DNA of 64,000 bases from CAVRQM01 sp963822705 (GTDB lineage Bacteria > Pseudomonadota > Alphaproteobacteria > Acetobacterales > Acetobacteraceae): contig CAWGIX010000008.1 of the NCBI GenBank assembly GCA_963822705.1, forward strand, positions 248,001-312,000, in the 5' to 3' direction. Below the pieces are notes generated by a model. The model worked only from the letters and a program-made list of their open reading frames with translations, was not told the DNA's origin and did not search any database. Positions 33,423 through 43,100 of the stretch are shown piece after piece. The translations under genes and the position numbers were made by a program. Every line of letters starts with the position of its first letter. The first letter of the stretch is position 1.

Positions 33423-33861
33423 TGCTCGCCTCCCTCTCGCCGTCCAGCGCGGCCAACAGCGCGTGCCAAGGCAATGTCGCGCACTTTACCCGCGAAGGAT
33501 ACTCGTGAACGCCCGCGAGCGGACGCAAGGTGTCCAGGGCCGAATCGTCCGTGTGGCCGGTGCGCGCCAGCTCGCGAAATTTTTCCGCTAGTCGGCGCAC
33601 GGCATCCGGTTCAAGCCCGGTCACCGCTTCGGCCATCAGGTCGGCGGAAGCCACGCTGATGGCGCAGCCGCGGGCCTCGAAACCCAGTTCCGCGACTTTG
33701 CCCTCGTCGTCCCGGCGCACAAAAACCTCGCAGCGGTCGCCGCACATCGGGTTGTCGCCCTTGGCGGAGGCGTCGAACGCGGCCAGCCGATGCCCGTGGC
33801 GCGGGCGACGCCCGCGATCCAGAATGGTTTCCTGATACAGGTCGCGCAGATCGTCGAACAT
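33415..33861 (-). CDS. sufU: SufU-type cysteine desulfurase partner/scaffold
   Basis: A 148-residue IscU-fold protein that takes sulfur from SufS. Conserved cysteines are in NPMCGDRCEVF, GFEARGCAISVASADLM and KCATLPWHAL, the zinc/acceptor pattern of SufU. N-terminal FDDLRDLYQETILDRGRRPR is family-typical. Its ATG shares one base with the sufS stop (TGATG). Intact frame, unlike the upstream suf genes. Confidence 0.92.
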   Translation of the reverse strand: MFDDLRDLYQETILDRGRRPRHGHRLAAFDASAKGDNPMCGDRCEVFVRRDDEGKVAELGFEARGCAISVASADLMAEAVTGLEPDAVRRLAEKFRELARTGHTDDSALDTLRPLAGVHEYPSRVKCATLPWHALLAALDGEREASSE

Positions 33862-35108
33862 CACGCAAAAAACGTCCGGATGCGGTCGAGCGTGTCGGCC
33901 AGCGCATCGACTTCCGCCACTGTCGTGTAGACGCCGAAACTGGCCCGCGCGGTGCTGTCCAGCCCCAGCCTGTGCATCAGCGGCTCCGCGCAGTGGTGGC
34001 CGGCCCGCACCGCAATGCCCTGCCGGTCCAGCAGCGTGGCCACGTCGTGGGCATGCGCGCCGTCCATGGTAAAGCTGAGCACGCCGCCGCGGTCCTGCGC
34101 CTGTCCGATCACGTTCAGTCCAGGAATGGCCGCGAGGCGGGCCAGCGCGTGGTCGGTGAGTTCGGCTTCGTGCGCAGCGATCGCGTCGTAGCCGATGCGC
34201 TCGACAAAACCGATGGCGGCCCCGAGGCCGATCGCCTCCAGAATGGCGGGCGTGCCGGCCTCGAATTTGTGCGGCACTTCCGCCCAGGTGCAGCGTTCGA
34301 AGCTCGCGGTGCCGATCATGTCGCCGCCGCCCATGAACGGCGGCATGTCTTCCAGCAACTCGCGCCGGGCCCACAGCACGCCGATGCCGGTCGGGCCGTA
34401 CAGCTTATGGCCGGTGAAAACGTAGAAATCCGCGTCGATCGCCTGCACGTCAACGCGCCGGTGGACCACTGCCTGGCTGCCGTCGAACAACACGCGGGCG
34501 CCATATTCATGCGCCAGCGCGGCGATGCGCGCGGCCGGCGTGTAGGTGCCGAGCACGTTGCTCATATGCGTGACCGCGACCAGCCGGGCGCGTCTGTCGG
34601 CCAGCAGCGCCTCCAGTCCGGCCATATCCAGCTCGCCGGCGTCAGTGATCGGAGCGATACGGAGTTCCACGCCGTGCGCGTCGCGCAGCATCTGCCATGG
34701 CACCAGGTTCGAGTGATGCTCCATGGCGCTAATCACCACCGCATCGCCGGGTTGCATCATGCCGCGCCCAAAACTGTGGGCGACCAGATTGATCGCTTCC
34801 GTGCTGTTGCGGGTGTAGACGATTTCCCGCGGGTCCGGCGCGTTGATCAGCCGAGCCACCAACTCGCGCACGCCCTCATAGGCTTCCGTGGTGCGCTCGC
34901 TCATCCAGTACAGGCCGCGATGCACGTTCGCATACTGCGTCTGCATCGCATCGACCATCGCCGCCATCACCGGCCGCGGCTTCTGGGCCGACGCAGCGCT
35001 GTCCAAAAAGACCAGCCGCTTGCCCCGCACGGTCTGCGTCAGGATCGGGAACTCGTCGCGGACCGCGTTCACGTCGAACGGGGTCGCGATGCGCGACATG
35101 GTGTTCAT
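33861..35108 (-). CDS. sufS: Cysteine desulfurase SufS
   Basis: A PLP-dependent enzyme of 415 residues that releases sulfur from cysteine for cluster assembly. Conserved motifs: FLDSAASAQKP, VHRGLYWMSERTT, SAMEHHSNLVPWQ, the PLP lysine in FTGHKLYGPTGIGVLW and the catalytic cysteine in RAGHHCAEPLM. The start at 35108 overlaps the sufD stop (ATGA); MSRIATPF at 35099 is a close alternative. Normal length and intact frame. Confidence 0.95.
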   Translation of the reverse strand: MNTMSRIATPFDVNAVRDEFPILTQTVRGKRLVFLDSAASAQKPRPVMAAMVDAMQTQYANVHRGLYWMSERTTEAYEGVRELVARLINAPDPREIVYTRNSTEAINLVAHSFGRGMMQPGDAVVISAMEHHSNLVPWQMLRDAHGVELRIAPITDAGELDMAGLEALLADRRARLVAVTHMSNVLGTYTPAARIAALAHEYGARVLFDGSQAVVHRRVDVQAIDADFYVFTGHKLYGPTGIGVLWARRELLEDMPPFMGGGDMIGTASFERCTWAEVPHKFEAGTPAILEAIGLGAAIGFVERIGYDAIAAHEAELTDHALARLAAIPGLNVIGQAQDRGGVLSFTMDGAHAHDVATLLDRQGIAVRAGHHCAEPLMHRLGLDSTARASFGVYTTVAEVDALADTLDRIRTFFA

Positions 35109-36364
35109 GCCTGCCGCTCCCACCATTTTTCCACCGCCTGCTCCAGCAGCGCGCGGCCGGTTTCGTGACCGATCGGGTCCAGCGCTTCGGCAAGGAATGC
35201 CCGCACCAAAATCGGCCGGGCCTCCGCCTCGGGGATGCCGCGGCTGCGCAGATAGAAAAGCTGGTCCGCGTCGAGTGCGCCGACCGTGGCGCCGTGGCTG
35301 CATTTCACATCGTCGGCATAGATTTCCAGCTGCGGCTTGCTGTTCATCTCTGCATCGGGACTGAGCAGCAGCGCCTGGTTCATCTGGTAGCCGTCGGTTT
35401 TCTGGGCGACTCGGCGACCTCGATCTTGCCCTGGAACACGCCATGCGCCCGGCCCGACAGCACGCTCTTGACGGTCTGCCGCGACGCGCAGGATGGCGCG
35501 TCGTGCGACACGACGGTGGTGAAATCGGCATGCTGGTTGCCGCGCAGCAGCTGCGCCGCGTTCAGGTGCGCAGATGCACCGGCGCCGCGCAGCCGCACAT
35601 GCACTTCCATCCGTGCCAGCCGCCCACCCAGTATCAGCGCAAAGGAGTCGTAGGTGCCGCCGGCCGCGACGTCGGCGTAGAGAGTGGAAAGGTGAAACGC
35701 ACCGGACGCTTCATCCTGAAGCCGCAGATGCGTGAGCGTCGCCCCGGCACCGACCGTTGCCTCCAGCACCGGGTTGTTCAGATAGGTGCCCTCGCCCGAG
35801 GCCACTTCAATCAGCGTCAGCCGTGCGCCCGGTTCCAACCGGATAGCGTGACGCGGGTGAAACGACACCGCACGCCCATGCGCATCGCTGCCCAGGCTCG
35901 CCAACACGATGGTGCCGCCATCGGTATCGGCCGATACCTCGATCGACGCACCGTCCTCGGCGAGCATGGCGTTGAGCGCCACAAGCCGTTCGCTGGCAGG
36001 TCTTGCGAGCCGGCCAAAAGCCGGGGAGCCGATGCGGACCGAGGCCGATTTCGGCAGCACGGACAACGTCGCGTCAAACCGTCCATCGACGAATACCAGG
36101 CGAGGCGCCTGCAGCGCCGGCAGTTCTCAGTCAGATTGGCCGGCGTGCCCACCGGCATCAGCGGTTCGGCGAAGGCGATGCCGGCGAGGGGACGCAATTG
36201 GGTATAGTGCCATGCCTCTTCGCGCGGGGAGGGTAGGCCAAACTTGCGGAACGCCGCCGCGGCGTCCTCGCGGGCTATGGGCAGCGTCATCCGCCGGGAG
36301 AGACCCTCGAAACGGATCAGGAAATGCTGAGTTGCGGCCTGCAAGGGCGCTGGGGTGGCGGCGT

Positions 36365-36368
<4 letters not shown>
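35105..36368 (-). CDS. sufD: Fe-S cluster assembly protein SufD (two frame breaks)
   Basis: A subunit of the SufBCD scaffold, about 420 residues when repaired. The N-terminal part starts at the GTG 36368 (overlapping the sufC stop) and has FGLPSPREEAWHYTQLRPLA. The frame breaks near 36120 and resumes as LVFVDGRFDATLSVLPKSAS. The beta-helix core follows, with VLSGRAHGVFQGKIEVAES near 35420. A missing base near 35400 shifts the end, which continues QKTDGYQMNQALLLSPDAEM, DDVKCSHGATVGALD and LRSRGIPEAEA. All family landmarks are present in order. Confidence 0.88.
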
Positions 36369-37120
<752 letters not shown>

Positions 37121-37124
37121 GGCT

Positions 37125-38620
37125 TCAGCCCATCCGACCGCCTTCCAGACTCACCGCCAGCAGCTTCTGCGCCTCGACCGCAAACTCCATCGGCAGCTCC
37201 TTCAACACTTCCTTGCAGAAGCCGTTGACGATCATGCTCACCGCGTCTTCTGCTGAGATGCCCGCGCTGCTTGCAATAGAACAGCTGGTCTTCGCCGATC
37301 TTGCTGGTGGTGGCTTCGTGCTCCACTTGCGCCGGCGGTTCTTCGACTTCGATGTACGGCACCGTATGCGCGCCGCACTTGTCGCCGATGAGCAAGCGAA
37401 TCGCATTGCGTGATAATTGCGCGCGTTCGTGGCGCTCTTGGCATGATCTTCACCAGGCCGCGATAGGTGTTCTGCCCGTGACCCGCGGAAATGCCCTTGC
37501 AGACAATAGTGCTGCGGGTGTTTTTCCCGATATGGATCATCTTCGTGCCGGTGTCGGCCTGCTGATAATTGTTGGTCAGCGCCACCGAGTAGAACTCGCC
37601 GACGCAGTCGTCGCCCTGCAGAATGCAGCTTGGATATTTCCAGGTGATCGCCGAGCCGGTCTCCACCTGCGTCCAGGAAATCTTGCGAGTTCGCGCCTCG
37701 GCAGGCGCCGCGCTTGGTGACGAAATTGTAGATGCCGCCCTTGCCCTTCTTTGTCGCCCGGATACCAGTTCTGCACCGTGCGAGTATTTGATGCTGCGCA
37801 TTGTCCAGTGCCGACCAGTTCCACGACGGCCGCGTGCAGCTGGTTTTCATCGCGCATCGGCGCCGTGCAGCCTTCCAGATAGCTGACGTAGCGCCCTTCC
37901 TCGGCGATGATCAGCGTGCGCTCGAACTGGCCGGTGTTCGCGGCATTGATGCGGAAATAGGTGGACAGCTCCATCGGGCAGCGCACGCCCGTCGGGACGA
38001 ACACGAAACTGCCGTCGGTGAATACCGCGGAGTTGAGCGTCGCGAAGAAATTGTCGGTGGGCGGCACGACGATGCCGAGATAGCGCTGCACCAGCTCCGG
38101 ATGCTCGCGCACCGCTTCGCTGATAGGGGCAGAAGATCATGCCGGCTTTGGCCAAGGTGGCGTGAACGTGGTGGCGACCGAGACGCTGTCCAAGACGGCA
38201 TCCATGGCGACGGGCGGCGCATCGTCGGCACCCTCGACGCCCGCAAGCACGGCCCGCTCACGCCAACGGAATGCCGAGCTTTTCGTACATCGCCAGCACT
38301 GCCGGATCGACCTCGTCCATGCTTTTTGGTCCGGCCTTGCCTTGGGGGCCGCGTAATAGTGCAGTGCCTGGTAGTCGATCGGGTCATGCGTCGGCTTGGC
38401 CCAATGCGGCTCCTCCATTGTCCGCCAGGCGGCAAAGGCTTTCAGCCGCCACTCAAGCAGCCAGTCCGGCTCCTGTTTGCGGGATGAAATCAGGCGGATT
38501 ATATCCTCGTTCAAGTCCTTGCGGGGCCACATCCATATCGATGTCGGAGGAAAACCCCCACTTGTAGCCGGCCTGAGTGACCGACTGGACGGTGTCGAGG
38601 GTTTCGGCAACGGCAGGCAT
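37125..38620 (-). CDS. sufB: Fe-S cluster assembly protein SufB (about a dozen frame breaks)
   Basis: The core scaffold subunit. From the ATG at 38620 pieces read MPAVAETLDTVQSVTQAGYK, DLNEDIIRLISSRKQEPDWL, AGPKSMDEVDPAVLAMYEKL, MREHPELVQRYLG, VFTDGSFVFVPTGVRCPMEL, YLEGCTAPMRDENQLHAAVV, TVQNWYPGDKEG, KISWTQVETGSAITWKYPSC, NNYQQADTGTKMIHIGKNT, CDSLLIGDKCGAHTVPYIEV, HEATTSKIGEDQLFYCKQRG and ISAEDAVSMIVNGFCKEVLK. Breaks fall roughly at 38540, 38332, 38270, 38155, 38122, 37780-37830 (several), 37755, 37690, 37400-37440 (several) and 37262. The span equals about 498 codons, the normal SufB length. It is first after the Rrf2 regulator. Confidence 0.85.
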
Positions 38621-38633
38621 GTTGTTTCGGCTC

Positions 38634-39098
38634 CTAATCGACAGCGTGCGCAGCGGGGTGGGCAGCCGTGATCGCAAATGAGGAAATGACCGGCTTCGGG
38701 GAGGCCGCCAACTCCGACAGCATGATCGAACCCAACGCGGCTCGAATCGCCTCGTTCACAACGGCCCAGCGGCCGTGCACCGCACAGATGCTGCTGACCT
38801 CGCAGCCTGTGAACGCACCGTCCACGCACGCCGTGAGCGCAATCGGCCCGTCGATAGCCGTGATGACATCGGCCACGGAAATTTCCGCAACGGGGCGCGC
38901 CAGCCAGTAGCCGCCGCGCGCACCGCGGGACGAGGATGCCAGGCCCGCGGAGGCGAGCATTTTGAGCACTTTGGCGACCGTCGGCTCGGGGATGCCGGTC
39001 CTCGCCGCCAGGCCGGACGCCGTCTGCAGCGTCTCCCCGGCCGCTATGCGCAGCAGCACCACCACAGCGTAGTCGGTCAATTTCGACAGCCTCACCAT
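38634..39098 (-). CDS. Rrf2-family regulator of the SUF operon
   Basis: A 154-residue winged-helix repressor/activator with an N-terminal MVRLSKLTDYAVVVLLRIAA and the recognition helix region TGIPEPTVAKVLKMLASAGL. Cysteines 91, 99 and 105 (C-x7-C-x5-C) match the Fe-S ligands of IscR/SufR-like proteins, so it is expected to sense cluster status and control the operon it heads. sufB starts 13 bp downstream of its stop. A firm operator was not identified in the 140 bp upstream. Called SUF regulator by position. Confidence 0.9.
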   Translation of the reverse strand: MVRLSKLTDYAVVVLLRIAAGETLQTASGLAARTGIPEPTVAKVLKMLASAGLASSSRGARGGYWLARPVAEISVADVITAIDGPIALTACVDGAFTGCEVSSICAVHGRWAVVNEAIRAALGSIMLSELAASPKPVISSFAITAAHPAAHAVD

Positions 39099-39591
39099 GG
39101 CCCGTTCACCGCCAATTCCGGACTACATAGGTCCTGAATGCTCAGATGGCCCTTGCGGAAGGCCTCGTCAACCCGCTGTAACCGGGCTTTTCGCCCGCTT
39201 TATTTCCGCTGGATTAGCGTGTTTTAAGTTTTTTTACACTTTTGTGGCGCCGAAATCCCGATCCCTCCCTTTCTCGTTGGCAGAGTGGGACCGTTGCGCA
39301 GGAGCACGTCTTGATTAGAACGATGCAACCGAAAAGGTCATCTGCAGAGGTTACCATGCCGGGCGGCGGGATCGCCCGGACATTCGATGGGGTCGAGCGG
39401 ACGCTCCTCGGGACGCCCGGGTCTGGGCAGGCCGCACCCGGCGCCGTTCGCGTGGCAGCGTCCTTGGAGCTGACCCTTTCGGACAATACCCGGATCACGT
39501 TTGGGCGTCTGGCCGCCGCGGCCTGACAACTCTGGAGTGACGGCAGGGCGGGCGCGCCGCAACCTCGGCCCGCACCCATCGTTCGCGATGT
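39099..39591. other. Intergenic region between the SUF regulator and the DNA ligase
   Basis: 493 bp. It contains the terminator-like hairpin above, an AT-richer tract (39200-39245) suited to promoters, and a plus-strand open frame (39242-39526, inner ATG at 39356) ending LELTLSDNTRITFGRL, which could not be assigned to any family. Confidence 0.35.
39183..39207 (+). terminator. Rho-independent terminator-like hairpin without an obvious gene
   Basis: CGGGC-TTTTC-GCCCG followed by CTTTATTT on the plus strand, 85 bp upstream of the Rrf2 gene (which is on the minus strand). No plus-strand gene ends here, so it may close a short antisense or small RNA that starts between 39100 and 39180. Confidence 0.4.
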
Positions 39592-40611
39592 GTGGCGCTC
39601 CCGCTCCAGTCAGATTTTCCGCCCATGGAGGCCCGTAGCGCGGACGCGATCCCCCGCGGCGAGCTCTGGCAGGTACGAGCCGAAATGGGACGGATTCCGC
39701 TGCCTCGCGTTCCGCGACGACGACTCGGTCGAGTTGCGCTCGAAATCCGGCCAACCGCTGGGCCGCTATTTTCCCGACGTGGCGGAGGCCCTTGCGGCGG
39801 CCAAGTCGCGCCGCTTCGTGCTGGATGGCGAGCTGACGGTCATGGTGGACGGCACGCCGTCGTTCGAGGCGACGCAGATGCGCCTCCACCCCGCCCCGAG
39901 CCGCGTGCTTCGTTTGGTCCGCGAGCATCCGGCCGAATTCAAGGTGTTCGACCTGCTGGTGGACGCTGACGGCGCTGATCTCACGGCGCAACCTCTGGCG
40001 GCGCGCCGGACGGTACTGGTGGAGTTCTTGCGGCATTCCCGATCGGCCGCGTCTCGCTCTCCCCGGCGACCCGGGAATTTGCGGAGGCGGAGCGCTGGCT
40101 CGACGGTGCGGAGCCGGGCTGCGACGGGGTTTTGGCCAAGCGACTTGACCAGCCGTATCGCTCTGGTCGGCGCGACGGGATGGTGAAAATCAAGCGTATC
40201 CGCAGCGCGGATTGCGTGGTGGGCGGGTTCCGCTACTTGCAGAACGGCCCGAGCGTCGGGTCGCTATTGCTGGGCCTGTACGACGCCGAGGATCGGCTCG
40301 ACCACGTGGGCTTTACCTCCAACATACCGGCTGCTGATCGCCCCGCCCTGACGCGGCGGCTGGAGGCCCTGGTGGCACCGCCCGGATTCAGCGGCCGGGC
40401 GCCGGGCGGCCCGAGCCGATGGAGCACGGAGCGGACCGGGGACTGGCAGCCGGTGCGCCCCGAAATCGTGGTGGAGGTGGCATACGACCACGTCACCGGC
40501 GACCGCTTCCGCCACGGCACCAGCCTGCTGCGCTTTCGCCCCGACAAAGCGCCGCGGCAGTGCCGAATGGAGCAGATTATTCCAGGATCGGCGCGGGTCG
40601 AGCAGGTCTAG
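39592..40611 (+). CDS. ATP-dependent DNA ligase, LigC/LigD-like (two frame breaks)
   Basis: A stand-alone ATP-dependent ligase of about 340 residues. The start GTG at 39592 gives DFPPMEARSADAIPRG. After a break near 39670 the nucleotidyltransferase motif I follows, YEPKWDGFRCLAFRD, with the adenylated Lys in KWDG; FVLDGELTVM and FKVFDLLVDADG are motifs III-IV. A second break near 40040 leads to IGRVSLSPATREFAEAERWL, GVLAKRLDQPYRSGRRDGMV and KIKR (motif V). The oligonucleotide-binding domain ends RPDKAPRQCRMEQI. Such ligases take part in end-joining or base-excision repair in bacteria that also use LigA; no Ku or polymerase gene is adjacent. Confidence 0.88.
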
Positions 40612-41162
40612 GAAGCGGGCTCGCCGGCCTGCTCGTGCGCACTGATCTCGTCGAGCACGGCTTCGGGTGCCACGTCCTTTTTGACTTCCTCCATCTCGGC
40701 CCCGGCGCTGGGCTGCACGCCGAGGTGAGCCGCAATGTCCGCCACTACCTCGGCCAGCTTGGTCAGCTCGTGTTCGGCCAGCAGATTGATGTGCAGGTCC
40801 AGATCGGCGCGCTTGTCCGCGGCGGCGGCGGTGCGGTTCTGGCTGATCAGCACGAAGGTGGACAGGAAGATCGCCTCGACCGACGCCTCGGTGGCCAGAA
40901 TGATGAAGGACGGGTCGAATTTCGCCACGCCGGGCACCGCGCCGACGTTCATCAGGATCCACGCGCCGTAGACGGCCAGGTGCAGGTAGACGAACAGCAT
41001 GCTGCCGGTGAAGGCGGTGATGGCGTCGGCGAGTTTTTCCTGGCGCGTGGCGGCGGCTGCCTCCTGGCGGCGGCGCTCCGCCAGCGCTTCAATGTTTCGC
41101 TTGAGCGAGCTGCTCAGGTTCTGCGGCTGCGGCGGGGAAATCGTGGGTGTCGTGGGTGGCAT
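40608..41162 (-). CDS. DUF1003 membrane protein
   Basis: A 184-residue protein with the DUF1003 pattern: FTGSMLFVYLHLAVYGAWIL as a first membrane helix, KFDPSFIILATEASVEAIFL as a second, then FVLISQNRTAAAADKRADLD and LHINLLAEHELTKLAEVV. The N-terminus is a charged helix, the C-terminus acidic. Function is unknown. The start ATG at 41162 precedes MPPTTPTISPP. Its stop codon and that of the convergent DNA ligase share the palindrome CTAG (40608-40611). Confidence 0.85.
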   Translation of the reverse strand: MPPTTPTISPPQPQNLSSSLKRNIEALAERRRQEAAAATRQEKLADAITAFTGSMLFVYLHLAVYGAWILMNVGAVPGVAKFDPSFIILATEASVEAIFLSTFVLISQNRTAAAADKRADLDLHINLLAEHELTKLAEVVADIAAHLGVQPSAGAEMEEVKKDVAPEAVLDEISAHEQAGEPAS

Positions 41163-41292
41163 GCTTGGCCGAAACTCCGGTCCAGGGATCAAGGCGGGGT
41201 CTAGCCCTAGCAACGCTGCTTGCGGCCAATCGATCGAACCGCGACAGCAGACCGAGCTTGCCCAGAACCGGGCCGGTGAGGCACTTGGTCCT

Positions 41293-42279
41293 ATGGACGT
41301 GCCCCTGTTCACCGCGCTGAAGACCGAGCGGCTCGTGCTGCGCGCCTACCGGCCGGAGGACGCGCCGGCGCTGCATCGGCTGATCAACGACTGGGAGGTG
41401 TGCCGCAACCTGGCCGCGGTGCCGTTCCCCTATGCCCGCAAGCAGGCCGACGCGTTCATCGGCCGGGCCGCGACCGGGCTGCAGGAGGGCAGCGTCTACC
41501 ACCTCGCCATCACCGGCCGCGAGGGCGAGACGGAGACGCTGATCGGCGGCGCCTCGCTGCATGTCGACGCGGCCCAGCGGGCGGGGCGGCTCGGCTACTG
41601 GGTCGGCCGGCGTTTTTGGGGACACGGGGTCGCCACCGAGGCGGCCGGGCGGCTGGTGCGCTGGGCATTGGCCAATCTGGACCTGGACCTGCTGCGGGCC
41701 TGCGTGGCGACCGACAACCCGGCCTCGATGGCGGTGCTTCGCAGCATCGGTTTTGCCCAGCTCCCGGGGACCGCCGCGGACTGTTTTGTCGCGCGCGGCG
41801 GCGAGGTGCCGGTGTTTCGGTTCGAGGCGACCCGGGACTCTCTGGCCGGCGAGGCGGCGCCTGCCGTGGCGGCGGGCGGACCGCCGCTGCTGCTGGTCGC
41901 CGCCTGCGCGCTGATCGACGTTGACGGGCGCGTGCTGCTGCAGCGGCGGCCGGAAGGCAAGCGGATGGCGGGCCTATGGGAATTTCCGGGGGGAAAACTC
42001 GACGCGGGCGAGACGCCGGAGTTGGCGGTGATCCGCGAGTTGCGCGAGGAACTCGGTATCGACATCGCCCAGAACTGTTTGGCCGCGTTCGCTTTCGCCA
42101 GCCATGGCTACGAGCGTTTTCACCTGCTGATGCCGCTGTTCTTATGCCGGCGCTGGAAAGGCGTGGTGCAGGCGTGCGAAGGACAGGCATTGGCCTGGGT
42201 GCGGCCGGAAAAACTGGCCGACTACCCGATGCCGCCGGCGGACCGGCCGCTGGTGCCGCTGCTCCGCGATTTTCTGTAA
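41293..42279 (+). CDS. GNAT acetyltransferase-Nudix (MutT-like) fusion protein
   Basis: A 328-residue two-domain protein. The N-terminal GNAT domain (about 1-175) has TERLVLRAYRPEDAPALHRL, RLGYWVGRRFWGHGVATEAA (acetyl-CoA loop) and DNPASMAVLRSIGF. The C-terminal Nudix domain (about 195-328) has the full box GGKLDAGETPELAVIRELRE-ELGI and resembles MutT, which hydrolyses 8-oxo-dGTP. This fusion is known in alphaproteobacteria. The acetylation target is unknown; a RimJ/RimL-like protein N-terminus is possible. The start ATG at 41293 directly precedes the GNAT domain; a long in-frame upstream extension is not family-like. Confidence 0.9.
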   Translation: MDVPLFTALKTERLVLRAYRPEDAPALHRLINDWEVCRNLAAVPFPYARKQADAFIGRAATGLQEGSVYHLAITGREGETETLIGGASLHVDAAQRAGRLGYWVGRRFWGHGVATEAAGRLVRWALANLDLDLLRACVATDNPASMAVLRSIGFAQLPGTAADCFVARGGEVPVFRFEATRDSLAGEAAPAVAAGGPPLLLVAACALIDVDGRVLLQRRPEGKRMAGLWEFPGGKLDAGETPELAVIRELREELGIDIAQNCLAAFAFASHGYERFHLLMPLFLCRRWKGVVQACEGQALAWVRPEKLADYPMPPADRPLVPLLRDFL

Positions 42280-42296
42280 CGAACGAGGATTTTGCG

Positions 42297-43055
42297 GTGT
42301 CCGAGGAGAATCCCGTGGCGTGCCTGGTGGTGATCGGCAACGAGGTGCTGTCGGGCCGCACCCGGGACGCGAACATCCATTTTCTGGCGCAGCGCCTGGG
42401 CGAGATCGGCCTGCCGCTACGCGAGGTGCGGGTGATCCCGGACGTGCCGGAGGTGATCGTGCGGACCGTCAACGAAGTGCGGGCGCGGTTCGAGCAGGTT
42501 TTTACCACCGGCGGCATCGGGCCGACGCACGACGACATCACCTCGGAATGTATCGCGGAGGCGTTCGGCGTGCCGTGGGAAAAGCACCCGGAGGCGTGGA
42601 CGCTGATGGCGGCGCGCTACAAGCCCGGCGAGTTCAACGAGGCACGCCAGCGCATGGCCACCATGCCGCGCGGCGCCACCCTGATCGAGAACACGGTCTC
42701 GGCCGCGCCGGGGTTTTCCATCGGCAACGTTCACGTCATGGCCGGCGTGCCACGCATCATGCAGGCGATGTTCGAAAGCCTGGCCCCACGCCTGCCGCGC
42801 GGCCGGCCGGTGGTTTCCTCGGCGGTACACGTAACGGGGCTGTTCGAGGGGCAGATCGCGGCCGGGCTGGCCCAGGTGCAGCGGGGGTTTCCGACCGTGG
42901 ACATAGGCAGCTACCCGTACGAACGCCCCAACGGCAACGGTGTGGCGCTTGTGGCAAAAGGCACGGATGCGGAACTCGTCGATCGTGCGGCGGAGGCAGT
43001 GGCGGAGCTGATCACGCGTCTGGGCCACACGCCGGTCATGGGCGAACCAGGATAG
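42297..43055 (+). CDS. CinA-like molybdopterin-binding domain protein
   Basis: A 252-residue protein of the MoCF-biosynthesis/CinA N-terminal type. Landmarks: VIGNEVLSGRTRDANIHFLA at the start, FTTGGIGPTHDDITSECIAE, YKPGEFNEARQRMATMPRGA and MAGVPRIMQAMFESL. It lacks the C-terminal nicotinamide-nucleotide amidase domain of full CinA. Such short forms are common; possible roles are ADP-ribose pyrophosphatase or cofactor chemistry, unproven here. The GTG at 42297 has ACGAGG about 9 bases upstream and lies 17 bp after the GNAT-Nudix stop, so they are probably cotranscribed. Confidence 0.88.
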   Translation: MSEENPVACLVVIGNEVLSGRTRDANIHFLAQRLGEIGLPLREVRVIPDVPEVIVRTVNEVRARFEQVFTTGGIGPTHDDITSECIAEAFGVPWEKHPEAWTLMAARYKPGEFNEARQRMATMPRGATLIENTVSAAPGFSIGNVHVMAGVPRIMQAMFESLAPRLPRGRPVVSSAVHVTGLFEGQIAAGLAQVQRGFPTVDIGSYPYERPNGNGVALVAKGTDAELVDRAAEAVAELITRLGHTPVMGEPG

Positions 43056-43058
43056 TTA

Positions 43059-43100
43059 CGATATCGGAACGGAATGGGCGTGCGTGGGCAGGCGGCCCAG
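43059..43100 (-). repeat. Conserved 3' flank of the duplicated unit (copy 2)
   Basis: Matches the 3' flank of copy 1 (27389-27424) and ends in the same palindrome CGATATCG (43059-43066), only three bases after the CinA-like stop codon. The similarity continuing past the stop codon indicates a duplicated DNA unit larger than the reading frame. Confidence 0.45.
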
